Shown: positions 16,818-24,924 of the stretch, in pieces | How the letters are laid out: every line of letters begins with the position of its first letter | How positions within the stretch are numbered: position 1 is the first letter of the stretch | From: an uncultured Clostridia bacterium | GTDB taxonomy: Bacteria; Bacillota; Clostridia; Christensenellales; Aristaeellaceae | Assembly: GCA_934632155.1 (NCBI GenBank) | Contig: CAKTXZ010000008.1 | Coordinates: 51,785-115,784, forward strand | Length of the DNA: 64,000 bases | Direction: 5' to 3' | Position numbers and translations under genes: made by a program | The notes under the pieces: model-generated | The model's input: only the letters and a program-made list of their open reading frames with translations | What the model was told of the DNA's origin: nothing | Databases searched by the model: none

Positions 16818-17807
16818 ATGAAAGCCATATTGCAAAAGCAGGATCAAAAGCTGCATTGGGTCGATGTACCGGATCCGGTCGTGGGAGACGACGAGGTTTT
16901 GCTGGAAATCCACGCTGCGGCGCTGAACCGCGCCGATTTGCTGCAGCGCGACGGACAGTATCCGCCGCCGCCCGGGTGGCCGGAATGGTTTGGCCTTGAA
17001 GCGGCGGGCGTGATTCGCGCGCTTGGCAAAAAAGCGGCGCAGGAAGGGAAATGGCATATCGGCGATCGGGCGTGCGCTTTATTGGGCGGCGGCGGGTACG
17101 CCGAATATGTTTCCGTGCCGGCCGGAATGCTGATGCCTGTTCCGCACGGAATGAGCATGACGAAAGCCGCGGCGCTGCCGGAAGCGTTTGGCGCGTCCTA
17201 TCTGTTTTTGTTTACGGAGGCCGGACTGAAGGCCGGCGACACACTGCTTGTGCAGGCCGGGGCCAGCGGCTTGGCCAGCGTTCTGATCCCGATGGCGAAG
17301 GCGTTCGGCGCGCGCGTCCTTACAACGGTGCTTGACAGCCGTCAGGCTGAGGCGATAGCCGCGCTTTCGGCGGACAGAATCATTGTAACGGCGGAGGAAA
17401 GCCTTGCCCAGGTGATGGCGGAGGAGCTGAACGCGGGCCGCGGCGTCGATATTTGCGTGGATTGTCTGGGCGGCGCAACGGCGGGACAGTGCCTGCCGTT
17501 TATGAACAGGATGGGCCGCTGGATTGTTATCGCTTCTCTGGCAGGCGATTTTTCTACCGTTGACTTTCGCAGCCTGTATGCGCGCGGCGTAAGGCTGATC
17601 GGCTCCACGCTTCGCAGCCGCACGCCCGCTGCCAAGGCGGAGATTTTGTCCAGCCTTGTCCGCGACGTATGGCCGATGATAGAGAACGGCCGGATTCAGC
17701 CGACGATTTATGCCGTGATGCCCATTCAGCAGGCGGAGGAAGCGCAGGCGCTGATGCGCTCGGGCCGGCATAACGGAAAAATCGTGCTGACCGTTCGCGA
17801 AGAATAA
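16818..17807 (+). CDS. NAD(P)H:quinone oxidoreductase-like MDR (PIG3 family)
   Basis: The 329-residue protein is a zinc-free medium-chain dehydrogenase/reductase. The diagnostic PIG3 segment DGQYPPPPGW occurs near residue 48, the proton-relay region NRADLLQ just before it, and the NADPH-binding Rossmann segment is AGASGLASVLIPMAKAFGARV-like near 150-170. It would reduce quinones or other alpha,beta-unsaturated carbonyls with NADPH. I chose ATG 16818 behind GGAAAGGAAAGGG; an upstream ATG at 16743 lacks a ribosome site. It lies 71 bases before the dehydroquinase-like gene, and the two probably share a transcript. Confidence 0.85.
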   Translation: MKAILQKQDQKLHWVDVPDPVVGDDEVLLEIHAAALNRADLLQRDGQYPPPPGWPEWFGLEAAGVIRALGKKAAQEGKWHIGDRACALLGGGGYAEYVSVPAGMLMPVPHGMSMTKAAALPEAFGASYLFLFTEAGLKAGDTLLVQAGASGLASVLIPMAKAFGARVLTTVLDSRQAEAIAALSADRIIVTAEESLAQVMAEELNAGRGVDICVDCLGGATAGQCLPFMNRMGRWIVIASLAGDFSTVDFRSLYARGVRLIGSTLRSRTPAAKAEILSSLVRDVWPMIENGRIQPTIYAVMPIQQAEEAQALMRSGRHNGKIVLTVREE

Positions 17808-17878
17808 CGGTTGTTTACAAGCGCCGTTTGAGACGGGCTGTGAACGAGGAAAACGAAAACATGCTTTGCGGAGGAAAA

Positions 17879-18652
17879 ATGAAACCGACGTTTCAGAAGG
17901 AACACCCTATTTTAACGGACATGATTATCGTGGAAACGGCTGCGGAGTGCATTGTGCATACGCGAATGGGCCTGTATGACGGCGCGGAGGCGTTCGGCCT
18001 GCAGATGGAGCGGCTGAATCATGACGCGCGCACGCCCGAAGCGCTTCGAAAAATGTTTGAATACATGGAAGACAAGCCGATTTACGTAACCAATTACCGC
18101 GGCGGGCAAAATCAGGGGATGACAGAGGAAGAAAGGATGGAGGAGCTCAAGCGGGCGCTTTTGTGCGGAGCGACGCTGATCGATATCCCGGCGGATACGT
18201 TTGATCCGACGCCGGGAGAGCTGACCAACAACCCGGCGGCTGTCGGGCGGCAGCGCAGGCTGATTGACGAGATTCATGAGGCCGGCGGCGAGGTGCTGAT
18301 GTCGTCGCACGTATTCAAGTATCAGCCCTATGAAAAGGTGCTCGATATTTTGAGCGCGCAGCAGGAGCGCGGGGCGGACGTTGTGAAAATCGTTACGGGG
18401 TCTTCGACGGAGGATGAGCTTTGGTCAAACCTTGAAATAACGCGAAGGCTAAAGCAAGATCTTCGGGCGCCGTATCTGTTTCTGTCCGGCGGGGCGTATT
18501 GCAAATTGCATCGCGCTATCGGGCCTTATCTGGGCTGCTGCATGTGGCTGTGCGTTGACGCGTACGATACGTATTCGTCAAAGGAGCAGCCCCTGCTGCG
18601 GGCAATGAGCAGCGTTCGGCGCAACCTTGAATTAACGCCCAACGTGCGGTGA
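17879..18652 (+). CDS. Type I 3-dehydroquinate dehydratase-like lyase
   Basis: This 257-residue TIM-barrel protein matches AroD of class I, which dehydrates 3-dehydroquinate through a Schiff base. His144 (SSHVF) and Lys170 (DVVKIV) fall at the places of the catalytic His143 and Lys170 of the enterobacterial enzyme, and TNYRGGQ resembles the substrate-arginine strand. The C-terminal LFLSGGAYCKLHRAIGPYLG differs from the usual SMGxxGxxSR loop, so the substrate may differ. No other shikimate-pathway gene is near; it sits among sugar-catabolic genes, which suggests a catabolic paralogue. GCGGAGG precedes the chosen ATG. Confidence 0.75.
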   Translation: MKPTFQKEHPILTDMIIVETAAECIVHTRMGLYDGAEAFGLQMERLNHDARTPEALRKMFEYMEDKPIYVTNYRGGQNQGMTEEERMEELKRALLCGATLIDIPADTFDPTPGELTNNPAAVGRQRRLIDEIHEAGGEVLMSSHVFKYQPYEKVLDILSAQQERGADVVKIVTGSSTEDELWSNLEITRRLKQDLRAPYLFLSGGAYCKLHRAIGPYLGCCMWLCVDAYDTYSSKEQPLLRAMSSVRRNLELTPNVR

Positions 18653-18816
18653 CGGGGATTGGCTGAGGACGGAAAGGGGCTGCTGAAAGGCTGAGGAGCC
18701 GATTCACGCGGCAAAGCGAACGCGGAAGCGTTTCCGGATGGTTTCTCAATCGATCGGCGCGGGGCGGCGTGCCGTGAGGGGGGACGACGCCTCGTTCAGC
18801 CTTGCATTTGCAGGTT

Positions 18817-18846
18817 GTCGAAAAGGCTTTTCGGCAGCCTTTTTTT
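18817..18846 (+). terminator. Terminator downstream of the dehydroquinase-like gene
   Basis: GTCGAAAAG (18817-18825) pairs with CTTTTCGGC (18827-18835) with one G-U pair, followed by AGCC and seven T. It lies about 165 bases after the stop codon. Confidence 0.6.
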
Positions 18847-19017
18847 GCGCCCTATCCGCAAAGCGCGGCGGGGACGCTTCGGCTGCTGCGATGCCCTCAG
18901 GAGGCGGCCCCTCCAGCGTATCGGCCGGCTTTGCCGGCTGTGCGGAGACCTTCCTGAGATCGCGGTGCGGGAAAAGCATTTCGGCCTTGGCCGCTGGTGA
19001 ATGTTTTTCGGCAGCGG

Positions 19018-19046
19018 TTGCATTTTGCGGCGGCGCGGGCTATAAT
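19018..19046 (+). promoter_or_regulatory. Promoter of the AraC-family gene
   Basis: TTGCAT (19018-19023) and TATAAT (19041-19046) with an exact 17-base spacer, 50 bases before the GTG start. Confidence 0.75.
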
Positions 19047-19095
19047 GCTGATAAGCGGGCAGGACGAAAAGCGCGGATGAGGGGGCGGAAGCGGC

Positions 19096-19878
19096 GTGGA
19101 GTATCAGGCGGTGAACTCGGTAGCGCAGGATCGGTATGAGAAGATTATCTACGAGCCGTTTCAGTTTCCGCCGCATTTGCACCGCTTTCTGGAATTGACC
19201 TATGTGATGGAGGGCGAGCTCGAAATTACGATCAACGGCCAGGCTGAGCTGATGCGGGCCGGGGACATGGCCTTCGTTTTTCCGAATCATCCGCATTCCT
19301 ATAGCCGCCGCAGCCACAACCGCGCCGCGGTTTTCATCATCGCCAATGGCTATATACCGTCCGTTGTTCCCATCATTGATCATAATGTTGCCAAGCGATA
19401 TGTATTTACGCCTGATCGTTATGTAACAGAGGTTTTGACCCGATGCCTGCTGCAGCCCGAGCAGCCCGACGCGTGGGAGATCAAGGCCACGGTGTATCTG
19501 CTGATGCATGCGTTTTTGCGCGAGAACAGTCTTGAGCCGAATCACCGGGCCGACGCGGATTTGCTGCAGCGGATGCTGGGCTATATATCGGAGAATTTTC
19601 GAAACAATATATCGATGGCCGGTATGGCCGCCGAGCTGGGATATGACCGCCAATACCTTTCCCGAAAATTGAACGAGATGCTGCGAATGAGCTTTCGAAC
19701 CTATCTGAACCTGTATCGAATTGATTTTGCAACCACCCTGCTGAAGGAAACGGAAATGGGGATCACCTCGATTGCGCTGGAGGCCGGCTTTCAGAATACG
19801 CGCAGCTTCAATCGCGCTTTTCTTTCTGCGCTTGGCGTTCAGCCGCTAAAGTATCGTCAGAAGAGCCGGAACAAATAG
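19096..19878 (+). CDS. AraC-family regulator with N-terminal cupin
   Basis: A soluble 260-residue regulator: a cupin-type sugar-sensing domain at about 15-90 (HRFLELTYVMEGELEI, then GDMAFVFPNHPHSY) and a C-terminal AraC DNA-binding domain at about 160-258 (DRQYLSRKLNEML and IALEAGFQNTRSFNRAF). The start is GTG 19096 behind GGGGGCGGAAG. It is encoded directly upstream of the arabinofuranosidase and glycyl radical enzyme genes in the same direction and is the likely activator of that operon. Confidence 0.9.
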   Translation: MEYQAVNSVAQDRYEKIIYEPFQFPPHLHRFLELTYVMEGELEITINGQAELMRAGDMAFVFPNHPHSYSRRSHNRAAVFIIANGYIPSVVPIIDHNVAKRYVFTPDRYVTEVLTRCLLQPEQPDAWEIKATVYLLMHAFLRENSLEPNHRADADLLQRMLGYISENFRNNISMAGMAAELGYDRQYLSRKLNEMLRMSFRTYLNLYRIDFATTLLKETEMGITSIALEAGFQNTRSFNRAFLSALGVQPLKYRQKSRNK

Positions 19879-19909
19879 AAAAGTCACATATTGTCTATAT
19901 TTGACGACG

Positions 19910-19941
19910 CAGATTCTTTTCTTTGGGAAAGAATCTGTGTT
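19910..19941 (+). terminator. Hairpin after the AraC gene
   Basis: CAGATTCTTT (19910-19919) pairs perfectly with AAAGAATCTG (19928-19937), followed by TGTTATATT. The T tract is interrupted, so it could instead be part of the control region of the downstream operon. Confidence 0.45.
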
Positions 19942-20178
19942 ATATTGATGCCGATGAAACGGTGGCGCATGTTAAATGCGGACTTAAAAGAGCCTGAATG
20001 AACATGCAAAACCTCTGAATCAAAACCGTAGGGAATGCCTGTTCATGCGGCTTATTTGGCATGCCGCGGCAATTTGTCCGGGGCTATGAAGCCGCTTTCA
20101 AGCGCTTCCGCCGCGTGCTGCGCTTCGCCGACAGCAGGGCTTTCCCTTCCGAAACAAGGAGCGAAGGAAGTGGGCGAC

Positions 20179-21684
20179 ATGAATCGAATAACGCTGGATT
20201 TTAGCCGATCCAAGGGGACGATCGCGCCGGAGCTGTATGGACATTTTGCCGAACATATCGGCGGCGTATTCTACGACGGGCTGTGGGTGGGAGAAGACAG
20301 CAAAATTGCGAATATCGGCGGATTTCGAAAAACGCTGGTGGAAAGCTTCCGGAAAATTGCGCCCCCCATTCTGCGTTGGCCCGGCGGCTGCTTTGCCGAA
20401 ACGTATGACTGGCGCGACGGTATTGGGCCGCGCGGGCAGCGGCCGACAAGGGTGAATTGGTGGTACTACTGCGACGGGCGCTATGAGAGCAATCAGGTGG
20501 GAACGCACGAATTTATGCGCCTGTGCCGCCTTGTTGGCGCGGAGCCGTATGTGGCGGCGAACATGACCAGCGTGCCTCCGCTGCACATCCGCAATTGGAT
20601 GGAATACTGTAATTTCCCCGCCGGCTCCACGACGCTGGCCAAGGAACGGGAGAAAAACGGCGATCCCGACCCCTTTCATGTGCGCTATTGGGGCGTCGGC
20701 AACGAAAACTGGGGCGGCGGCGGCCAGATGTCGCCCGAGCGCTGCGCGGAGGAATTCATTCGCTTTACGACGATTTGCCGCCCGCTTTCGCCCCTGAACC
20801 TGCGCTTTATCATCTGCGGCGCCAACGGGCACGACCTGAGCTGGACGCGCCGCCTGATGAAGCGGTGGAGCGACCGCGCGTGGCAGGAAACGCCGACATG
20901 GGGCGTGAGCGTGCATTACTATACGAACGCATTTTCCGGCCACGATGAGCTGAGCTTTGACGAGGCGCAGTGGTACGACGAGCTGTTCCGCGCGGATTAC
21001 ATGCGCAGGATTGTGGACGATCACCGCTTCGTGATGGACGAATTCGACCCGGAACGGAAGCTGAAGCTGGTGGTGGACGAATGGGGCAACTGGCATGTGG
21101 GCGGTACGGGCCCGAGCAAGGGCGGCAACCTGTTCGAGCAGCAAAGCAATATGCGCGACGCGGTGGTGGCCGCCATGACGCTGAACATTTTCAACAACCG
21201 CTGCGATGTGGTGGGCATGGCCAACGTGGCGCAGCTGTGCAATAACCTTCATTCCTTATACCTTGCGGCCGGCGACCAATTCGTAGAAACGCCGAACTAT
21301 TATGTGTTCGATTTGTTCCGCGGCCATCAGGGCGGGCGGCAGGTACGCGCCTGCGTGACGGCCGCGCAGAGGGAGCATCAACGCTACGACCCGCTGGATA
21401 TGCTCAGCGCGTCCGCGTCGGTTCGGGACGGCGTGCTGACGCTTACGATGGTGAACCTGAGCCTGACGGAGGCGGCGACGGTGACGCTTGCATCCCTGAG
21501 CGGCGGGCTAAAGGGGAAGGGGCGGCTGCGCGTGCTGCATCACGCGGAGGCCGCCACCTGCAACACCTTTGAGAATCCGTATGCCGTAACGCCTACGGAG
21601 GGCGCGCTTGCCGTTGATGAGGAAACCGTGCTGACCCTGCCCGCCGCATCGGTAGCGGCGTTGACGGTAGAATTGGAGAGATGA
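20179..21684 (+). CDS. Alpha-L-arabinofuranosidase, GH51
   Basis: This 501-residue cytoplasmic enzyme removes arabinofuranosyl residues from oligosaccharides with retention. The (beta/alpha)8 catalytic domain contains RWPGGCFAETYDWRDGIGP near 73-91, the acid/base Glu176 in GVGNENWGGG and the nucleophile Glu301 in VVDEWGNW. A beta-sandwich occupies the last 100 or so residues. There is no signal peptide, so it acts on imported arabino-oligosaccharides. I chose ATG 20179 after GAAGGAAG; a longer frame from 20035 adds 48 residues without family likeness. Its stop overlaps the ATG of the glycyl radical enzyme (ATGA), showing translational coupling. Confidence 0.95.
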   Translation: MNRITLDFSRSKGTIAPELYGHFAEHIGGVFYDGLWVGEDSKIANIGGFRKTLVESFRKIAPPILRWPGGCFAETYDWRDGIGPRGQRPTRVNWWYYCDGRYESNQVGTHEFMRLCRLVGAEPYVAANMTSVPPLHIRNWMEYCNFPAGSTTLAKEREKNGDPDPFHVRYWGVGNENWGGGGQMSPERCAEEFIRFTTICRPLSPLNLRFIICGANGHDLSWTRRLMKRWSDRAWQETPTWGVSVHYYTNAFSGHDELSFDEAQWYDELFRADYMRRIVDDHRFVMDEFDPERKLKLVVDEWGNWHVGGTGPSKGGNLFEQQSNMRDAVVAAMTLNIFNNRCDVVGMANVAQLCNNLHSLYLAAGDQFVETPNYYVFDLFRGHQGGRQVRACVTAAQREHQRYDPLDMLSASASVRDGVLTLTMVNLSLTEAATVTLASLSGGLKGKGRLRVLHHAEAATCNTFENPYAVTPTEGALAVDEETVLTLPAASVAALTVELER

Positions 21685-23711
21685 AAATGACTAAGCGTAT
21701 CGCGAGACTGAAGGAAAGCCAGTGGGCGAAGCGGCATCACGCTTTTCGCACGCCCCCTCCCGCCGGAATTGAGGAGCGCTACCGTGGGGCGGCGCTTTCG
21801 GATGTGCAAAGAACGGCGCTGCGCCTGAAGGCGGCGTTGGACGCGGAAACGCCGGCGCTTACGGAGGATGAGATCATCGCCTTTACCCGCACCGTGCCGT
21901 CCCTGCCCATGATTTTTACCGATTCAGAATGGGCGGAGATCCGGGCGAACCATTATATTCATGAATCAGGGAATGTGAGCAACCTTTCGCCGGATTATGA
22001 ACGGATTATCCGCTGCGGCCTTGCCCCCATTCGGGAGCGGCTGGGGGAAAGCGAGGAGCATTGCGCCATGCGGCTTGCGATTGACGCGGTGCTGGCGCTG
22101 ACGCGGCGCTATGCTGAAAGAGCCGAGCAAATGGGCATGCGGGCGATGGCGAAGACGCTGCGGCGGGTTCCGGCACAGGGGGCGAAAACCTTCCGCGAGG
22201 CGCTGCAGTCGCTGCGCATATTGCATTTTTGCATGTGGTGCGAGGACGATTACCACAATACGCTGGGGCGGTTTGACCAGTATATGCTGCCGTATCTGCA
22301 GCATGATCTGGCGGCCGGAATCGAAACAGAGGACAGCGCCTTGGAGCTGCTGGAGGCCTTCTTTCTTTCCTGTAATCGGGACAGCGACCTGTATCCCGGC
22401 ATGCAGCAGGGCGACAACGGCCAGAGCATTGTGCTGGGCGGCATGCGGCCCGATGGCACGGACGGGTTCAACCTGCTGTCAAAAATGTGTCTGAAAGCGT
22501 CGGCGGAGCTGCGGCTGATCGACCCGAAGATAAACCTGCGCGTGGGAAGGAATACGCCGCTGTGGGTGTATGAAATGGGCACGGAGCTGACCAAGCTCGG
22601 ACTGGGCTTCCCGCAGTATGAAAACGACGACGTGGCGATTCCGGCGTTAAAGGCGCTGGGCTATGCGGAGGAGGACGCGCGGAATTACGCCATGGCCGCC
22701 TGCTGGGAATTCATTATCCCGGGGCGCGGCATGGAAATTCCCAATATCGGCGCGCTTCCCTTTGCCAATACGGTGGATGCGGTGATCCGCGAAACGCTGA
22801 CGGACAGCGCGGATATGGAGGCGCTTAAGGAGGCGGTTCGCGACGCTGTTTTCCGTCGGGTACGCGAAACGCTGGCGGGATGTAAAAACCTGTATATCAT
22901 GCCTGCGCCGTACCTTTCGCTGTTTTTTGACGGCTGTGTGGAAAATGCGCGGGATATTTCGCTGGGCTGCGTTTACAACAACTTTGGCCTTCACGGCACC
23001 GGGCTGGCCCCGGCGGCGGATATGCTGGCGGCGGTCGATACGGCGGTTTTTCATGGCGATGTGAAGCCGGAAGCGCTGCTCGCCGCCATGCGCGGCAATT
23101 TTGAGGGCGCGGATGCGCTGCGGGATCTTTTGAAGAATCATTGCCCCAAGGTTGGCAACGACGACGACCGCGCCGACGCGTATGTCTGCTGGCTGCTTGA
23201 CGTTTTTTCGCAGGCTGTAAAAGGGCTAAAAAACGAACGCGGCGGAATTGTTCGCGCCGGAACGGGCAGCGCCATGTATTACGTTCTTCACGCGAACGCG
23301 TTGGGCGCGACGGCGGACGGCCGGGAGGCAGGCGTGCCGCTGCCGGCCAATTACGCGCCTTCGCTGAATGTCAGGCTCAACGGCCCCGTGTCGCTGATTA
23401 AGTCCTTTACCAAGCCTGATCTTGGCAAAACCATCAACGGCGGCCCTTTGACCATCGAGTTTTCAGAAAGCGTCTTCACCCAGCCGGAATCCATTCAGAA
23501 GGTCGCCCAGCTTGTGCAATTGTTCATCCGGCGGGGCGGGCACCAGCTGCAGCTGAACACCGTGAACCGGGAACGGCTTCTGGACGCGCAGCGACGCCCC
23601 GAAAACTACCGCAATCTGATTGTGCGCGTCTGGGGCTGGAGCGGATACTTTGTGGAGCTTGACAAGTGCTATCAGGATCACATCATCCGCCGTGCGGAGC
23701 TGCTGATCTAA
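21681..23711 (+). CDS. Glycyl radical enzyme of unassigned type (PFL-like family)
   Basis: A 676-residue member of the pyruvate formate-lyase/glycyl radical superfamily, shorter than the usual 750-850. The C-terminal radical loop reads RVWGWSGYF with radical Gly652, 24 residues from the end. The thiyl cysteine is Cys341 in MAACWEFIIPG; Glu343 follows after one Trp, in contrast to the Cys-Val-Glu of diol/choline/glycerol eliminases and the Cys-Cys of true pyruvate formate-lyase. Substrate is therefore open: dehydratase, C-N or C-O lyase are all possible. It is coupled to GH51 upstream and followed 53 bases later by its activating enzyme. Placement suggests it works on a pentose-derived or co-released compound, under strict anaerobiosis. 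Confidence 0.88.
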   Translation: MKMTKRIARLKESQWAKRHHAFRTPPPAGIEERYRGAALSDVQRTALRLKAALDAETPALTEDEIIAFTRTVPSLPMIFTDSEWAEIRANHYIHESGNVSNLSPDYERIIRCGLAPIRERLGESEEHCAMRLAIDAVLALTRRYAERAEQMGMRAMAKTLRRVPAQGAKTFREALQSLRILHFCMWCEDDYHNTLGRFDQYMLPYLQHDLAAGIETEDSALELLEAFFLSCNRDSDLYPGMQQGDNGQSIVLGGMRPDGTDGFNLLSKMCLKASAELRLIDPKINLRVGRNTPLWVYEMGTELTKLGLGFPQYENDDVAIPALKALGYAEEDARNYAMAACWEFIIPGRGMEIPNIGALPFANTVDAVIRETLTDSADMEALKEAVRDAVFRRVRETLAGCKNLYIMPAPYLSLFFDGCVENARDISLGCVYNNFGLHGTGLAPAADMLAAVDTAVFHGDVKPEALLAAMRGNFEGADALRDLLKNHCPKVGNDDDRADAYVCWLLDVFSQAVKGLKNERGGIVRAGTGSAMYYVLHANALGATADGREAGVPLPANYAPSLNVRLNGPVSLIKSFTKPDLGKTINGGPLTIEFSESVFTQPESIQKVAQLVQLFIRRGGHQLQLNTVNRERLLDAQRRPENYRNLIVRVWGWSGYFVELDKCYQDHIIRRAELLI

Positions 23712-23764
23712 AGGACCTGCGGGCGGCCGCGCCTGCGCGGGGCTGCGCCGTATACGGGAAGGCC

Positions 23765-24616
23765 ATGAACGAAGGAATTGTGTTTGATATCAAGGAATTT
23801 GCGGTGTTCGACGGGCCGGGCGTTCGCACGACGGTGTTCATGAAGGGATGCCCGCTGCGGTGCGCATGGTGTCATAATCCGGAGGGGCTGTCGCCCAAGC
23901 CGCAGCTGATGGTGAGCCGGGCGGCCTGCACGCATTGCGGCGCATGCAAGCGCGTATGCCCAAGCCCGGGAAAGTGTAATGCCTGCGGAAAATGCCTGCC
24001 CGTTTGCCGGAGCGGCCTTCGGAAAATTGTGGGCGAAGCATGGCGTGCGGAGGATTTGGCTCGGCGCCTGCAAAAGGATGCGGATGTGTACGCCCTGTCC
24101 GGCGGGGGCGTGACCTTTTCCGGCGGGGAGCCGCTGATGCAATGGGCGTTTGTGAAGGAGACCATGGAGGCGCTGCGAGGCGTTCACCGGGCGATTGAAA
24201 CCAGCGGCTATGCGCCGGAAAAGGTGTTCCGGTCCGCAATGGATGTATGCGACCTGATTTTGATGGACTGGAAGGTTTCCGACCCGGCGCTGCACCGGCG
24301 CTTTACCGGCGTGGAGCAGGCGCCGATTCGCCGCCATGTTGAAATGCTGGCGGCGGGCGACACGCCCTTTGTGCTTCGAATGCCCATCATTCCCGGCGTG
24401 AATGATAACAGGGCGCATTTTGAAACAGCGGCGCGGCTGGTGCAGGGCGCGAAGGCGCTCCAACGCGTGGATGTGCTGCCGTACCAGCCCGCTGCCGGCG
24501 CAAAATACGAAATGGTGGGGCTGAAATATGCCCCGGAATTTGACGAACAGCGGCCGCCACGCTTTTTTATCGATGTATTCGAAAAAGCCGGCGTTCCTTT
24601 CCAACTGTTCCGCTAG
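23765..24616 (+). CDS. Glycyl-radical enzyme activating enzyme (radical SAM)
   Basis: The 283-residue protein installs the glycyl radical on the preceding enzyme using S-adenosylmethionine. The radical-SAM cluster motif C29PLRC33AWC36 is followed by HNPEG, and a ferredoxin-like insert with two CxxCxxCxxxC sets (CTHCGACKRVC and CNACGKCLPVC) marks the class with two extra [4Fe-4S] clusters. SGGGVTFSGGEPLMQ is the SAM-binding GGE strand. The start at 23765 is the ATG aligned with family N-termini (IVFDIKEFAVFDGPG); the ribosome site GGGAAGG is moderate. Confidence 0.95.
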   Translation: MNEGIVFDIKEFAVFDGPGVRTTVFMKGCPLRCAWCHNPEGLSPKPQLMVSRAACTHCGACKRVCPSPGKCNACGKCLPVCRSGLRKIVGEAWRAEDLARRLQKDADVYALSGGGVTFSGGEPLMQWAFVKETMEALRGVHRAIETSGYAPEKVFRSAMDVCDLILMDWKVSDPALHRRFTGVEQAPIRRHVEMLAAGDTPFVLRMPIIPGVNDNRAHFETAARLVQGAKALQRVDVLPYQPAAGAKYEMVGLKYAPEFDEQRPPRFFIDVFEKAGVPFQLFR

Positions 24617-24924
24617 AGCTCTGCCGACGCCGTTTTGGCATTTCATCGCGCCATCTGTTGGCGTCCTTTCCATGCGGTCATTCGCTTCGTATCTTGGCGC
24701 ATGTTGATCTCCAAATGCTAGGAGGAATGCAGCCGGGGAAAGGCAGAATGCGGCGACGTTTTCGGCGTTCGTCCGCAGAACGCCGACAGCTGCGAGCAGA
24801 CGTTCACAAAAAACGCTTCGGCCCGGAAGCAATCGCGCTTTGGACGGGTCGGAGCGTTTTGGATGCAGGCTGTTTGCCTGTAAACGACCTTTCAGAAAGG
24901 GAATACAGGAGAAGAGCCGTTCTT
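24617..24924. other. Intergenic stretch without a gene
   Basis: These 308 bases separate convergent genes. I see no protein-coding frame. A weak nested inverted repeat (CCTGTA...TACAGG around CCTTTC/GAAAGG, about 24878-24908) may terminate transcription of the minus-strand gene. Confidence 0.5.

Larger units (their letters stand above)
18653..19095. other. Intergenic stretch without a gene
   Basis: This 440-base GC-rich stretch has no frame with a ribosome site and protein-like sequence. It holds a likely terminator (18817-18846) for the upstream genes and a good promoter (19018-19046) for the AraC gene. Confidence 0.6.

Noticed and set aside
21681..23711. Calling the glycyl radical enzyme pyruvate formate-lyase
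   Set aside because: It lacks the adjacent Cys-Cys pair of pyruvate formate-lyase and is about 80-100 residues shorter.
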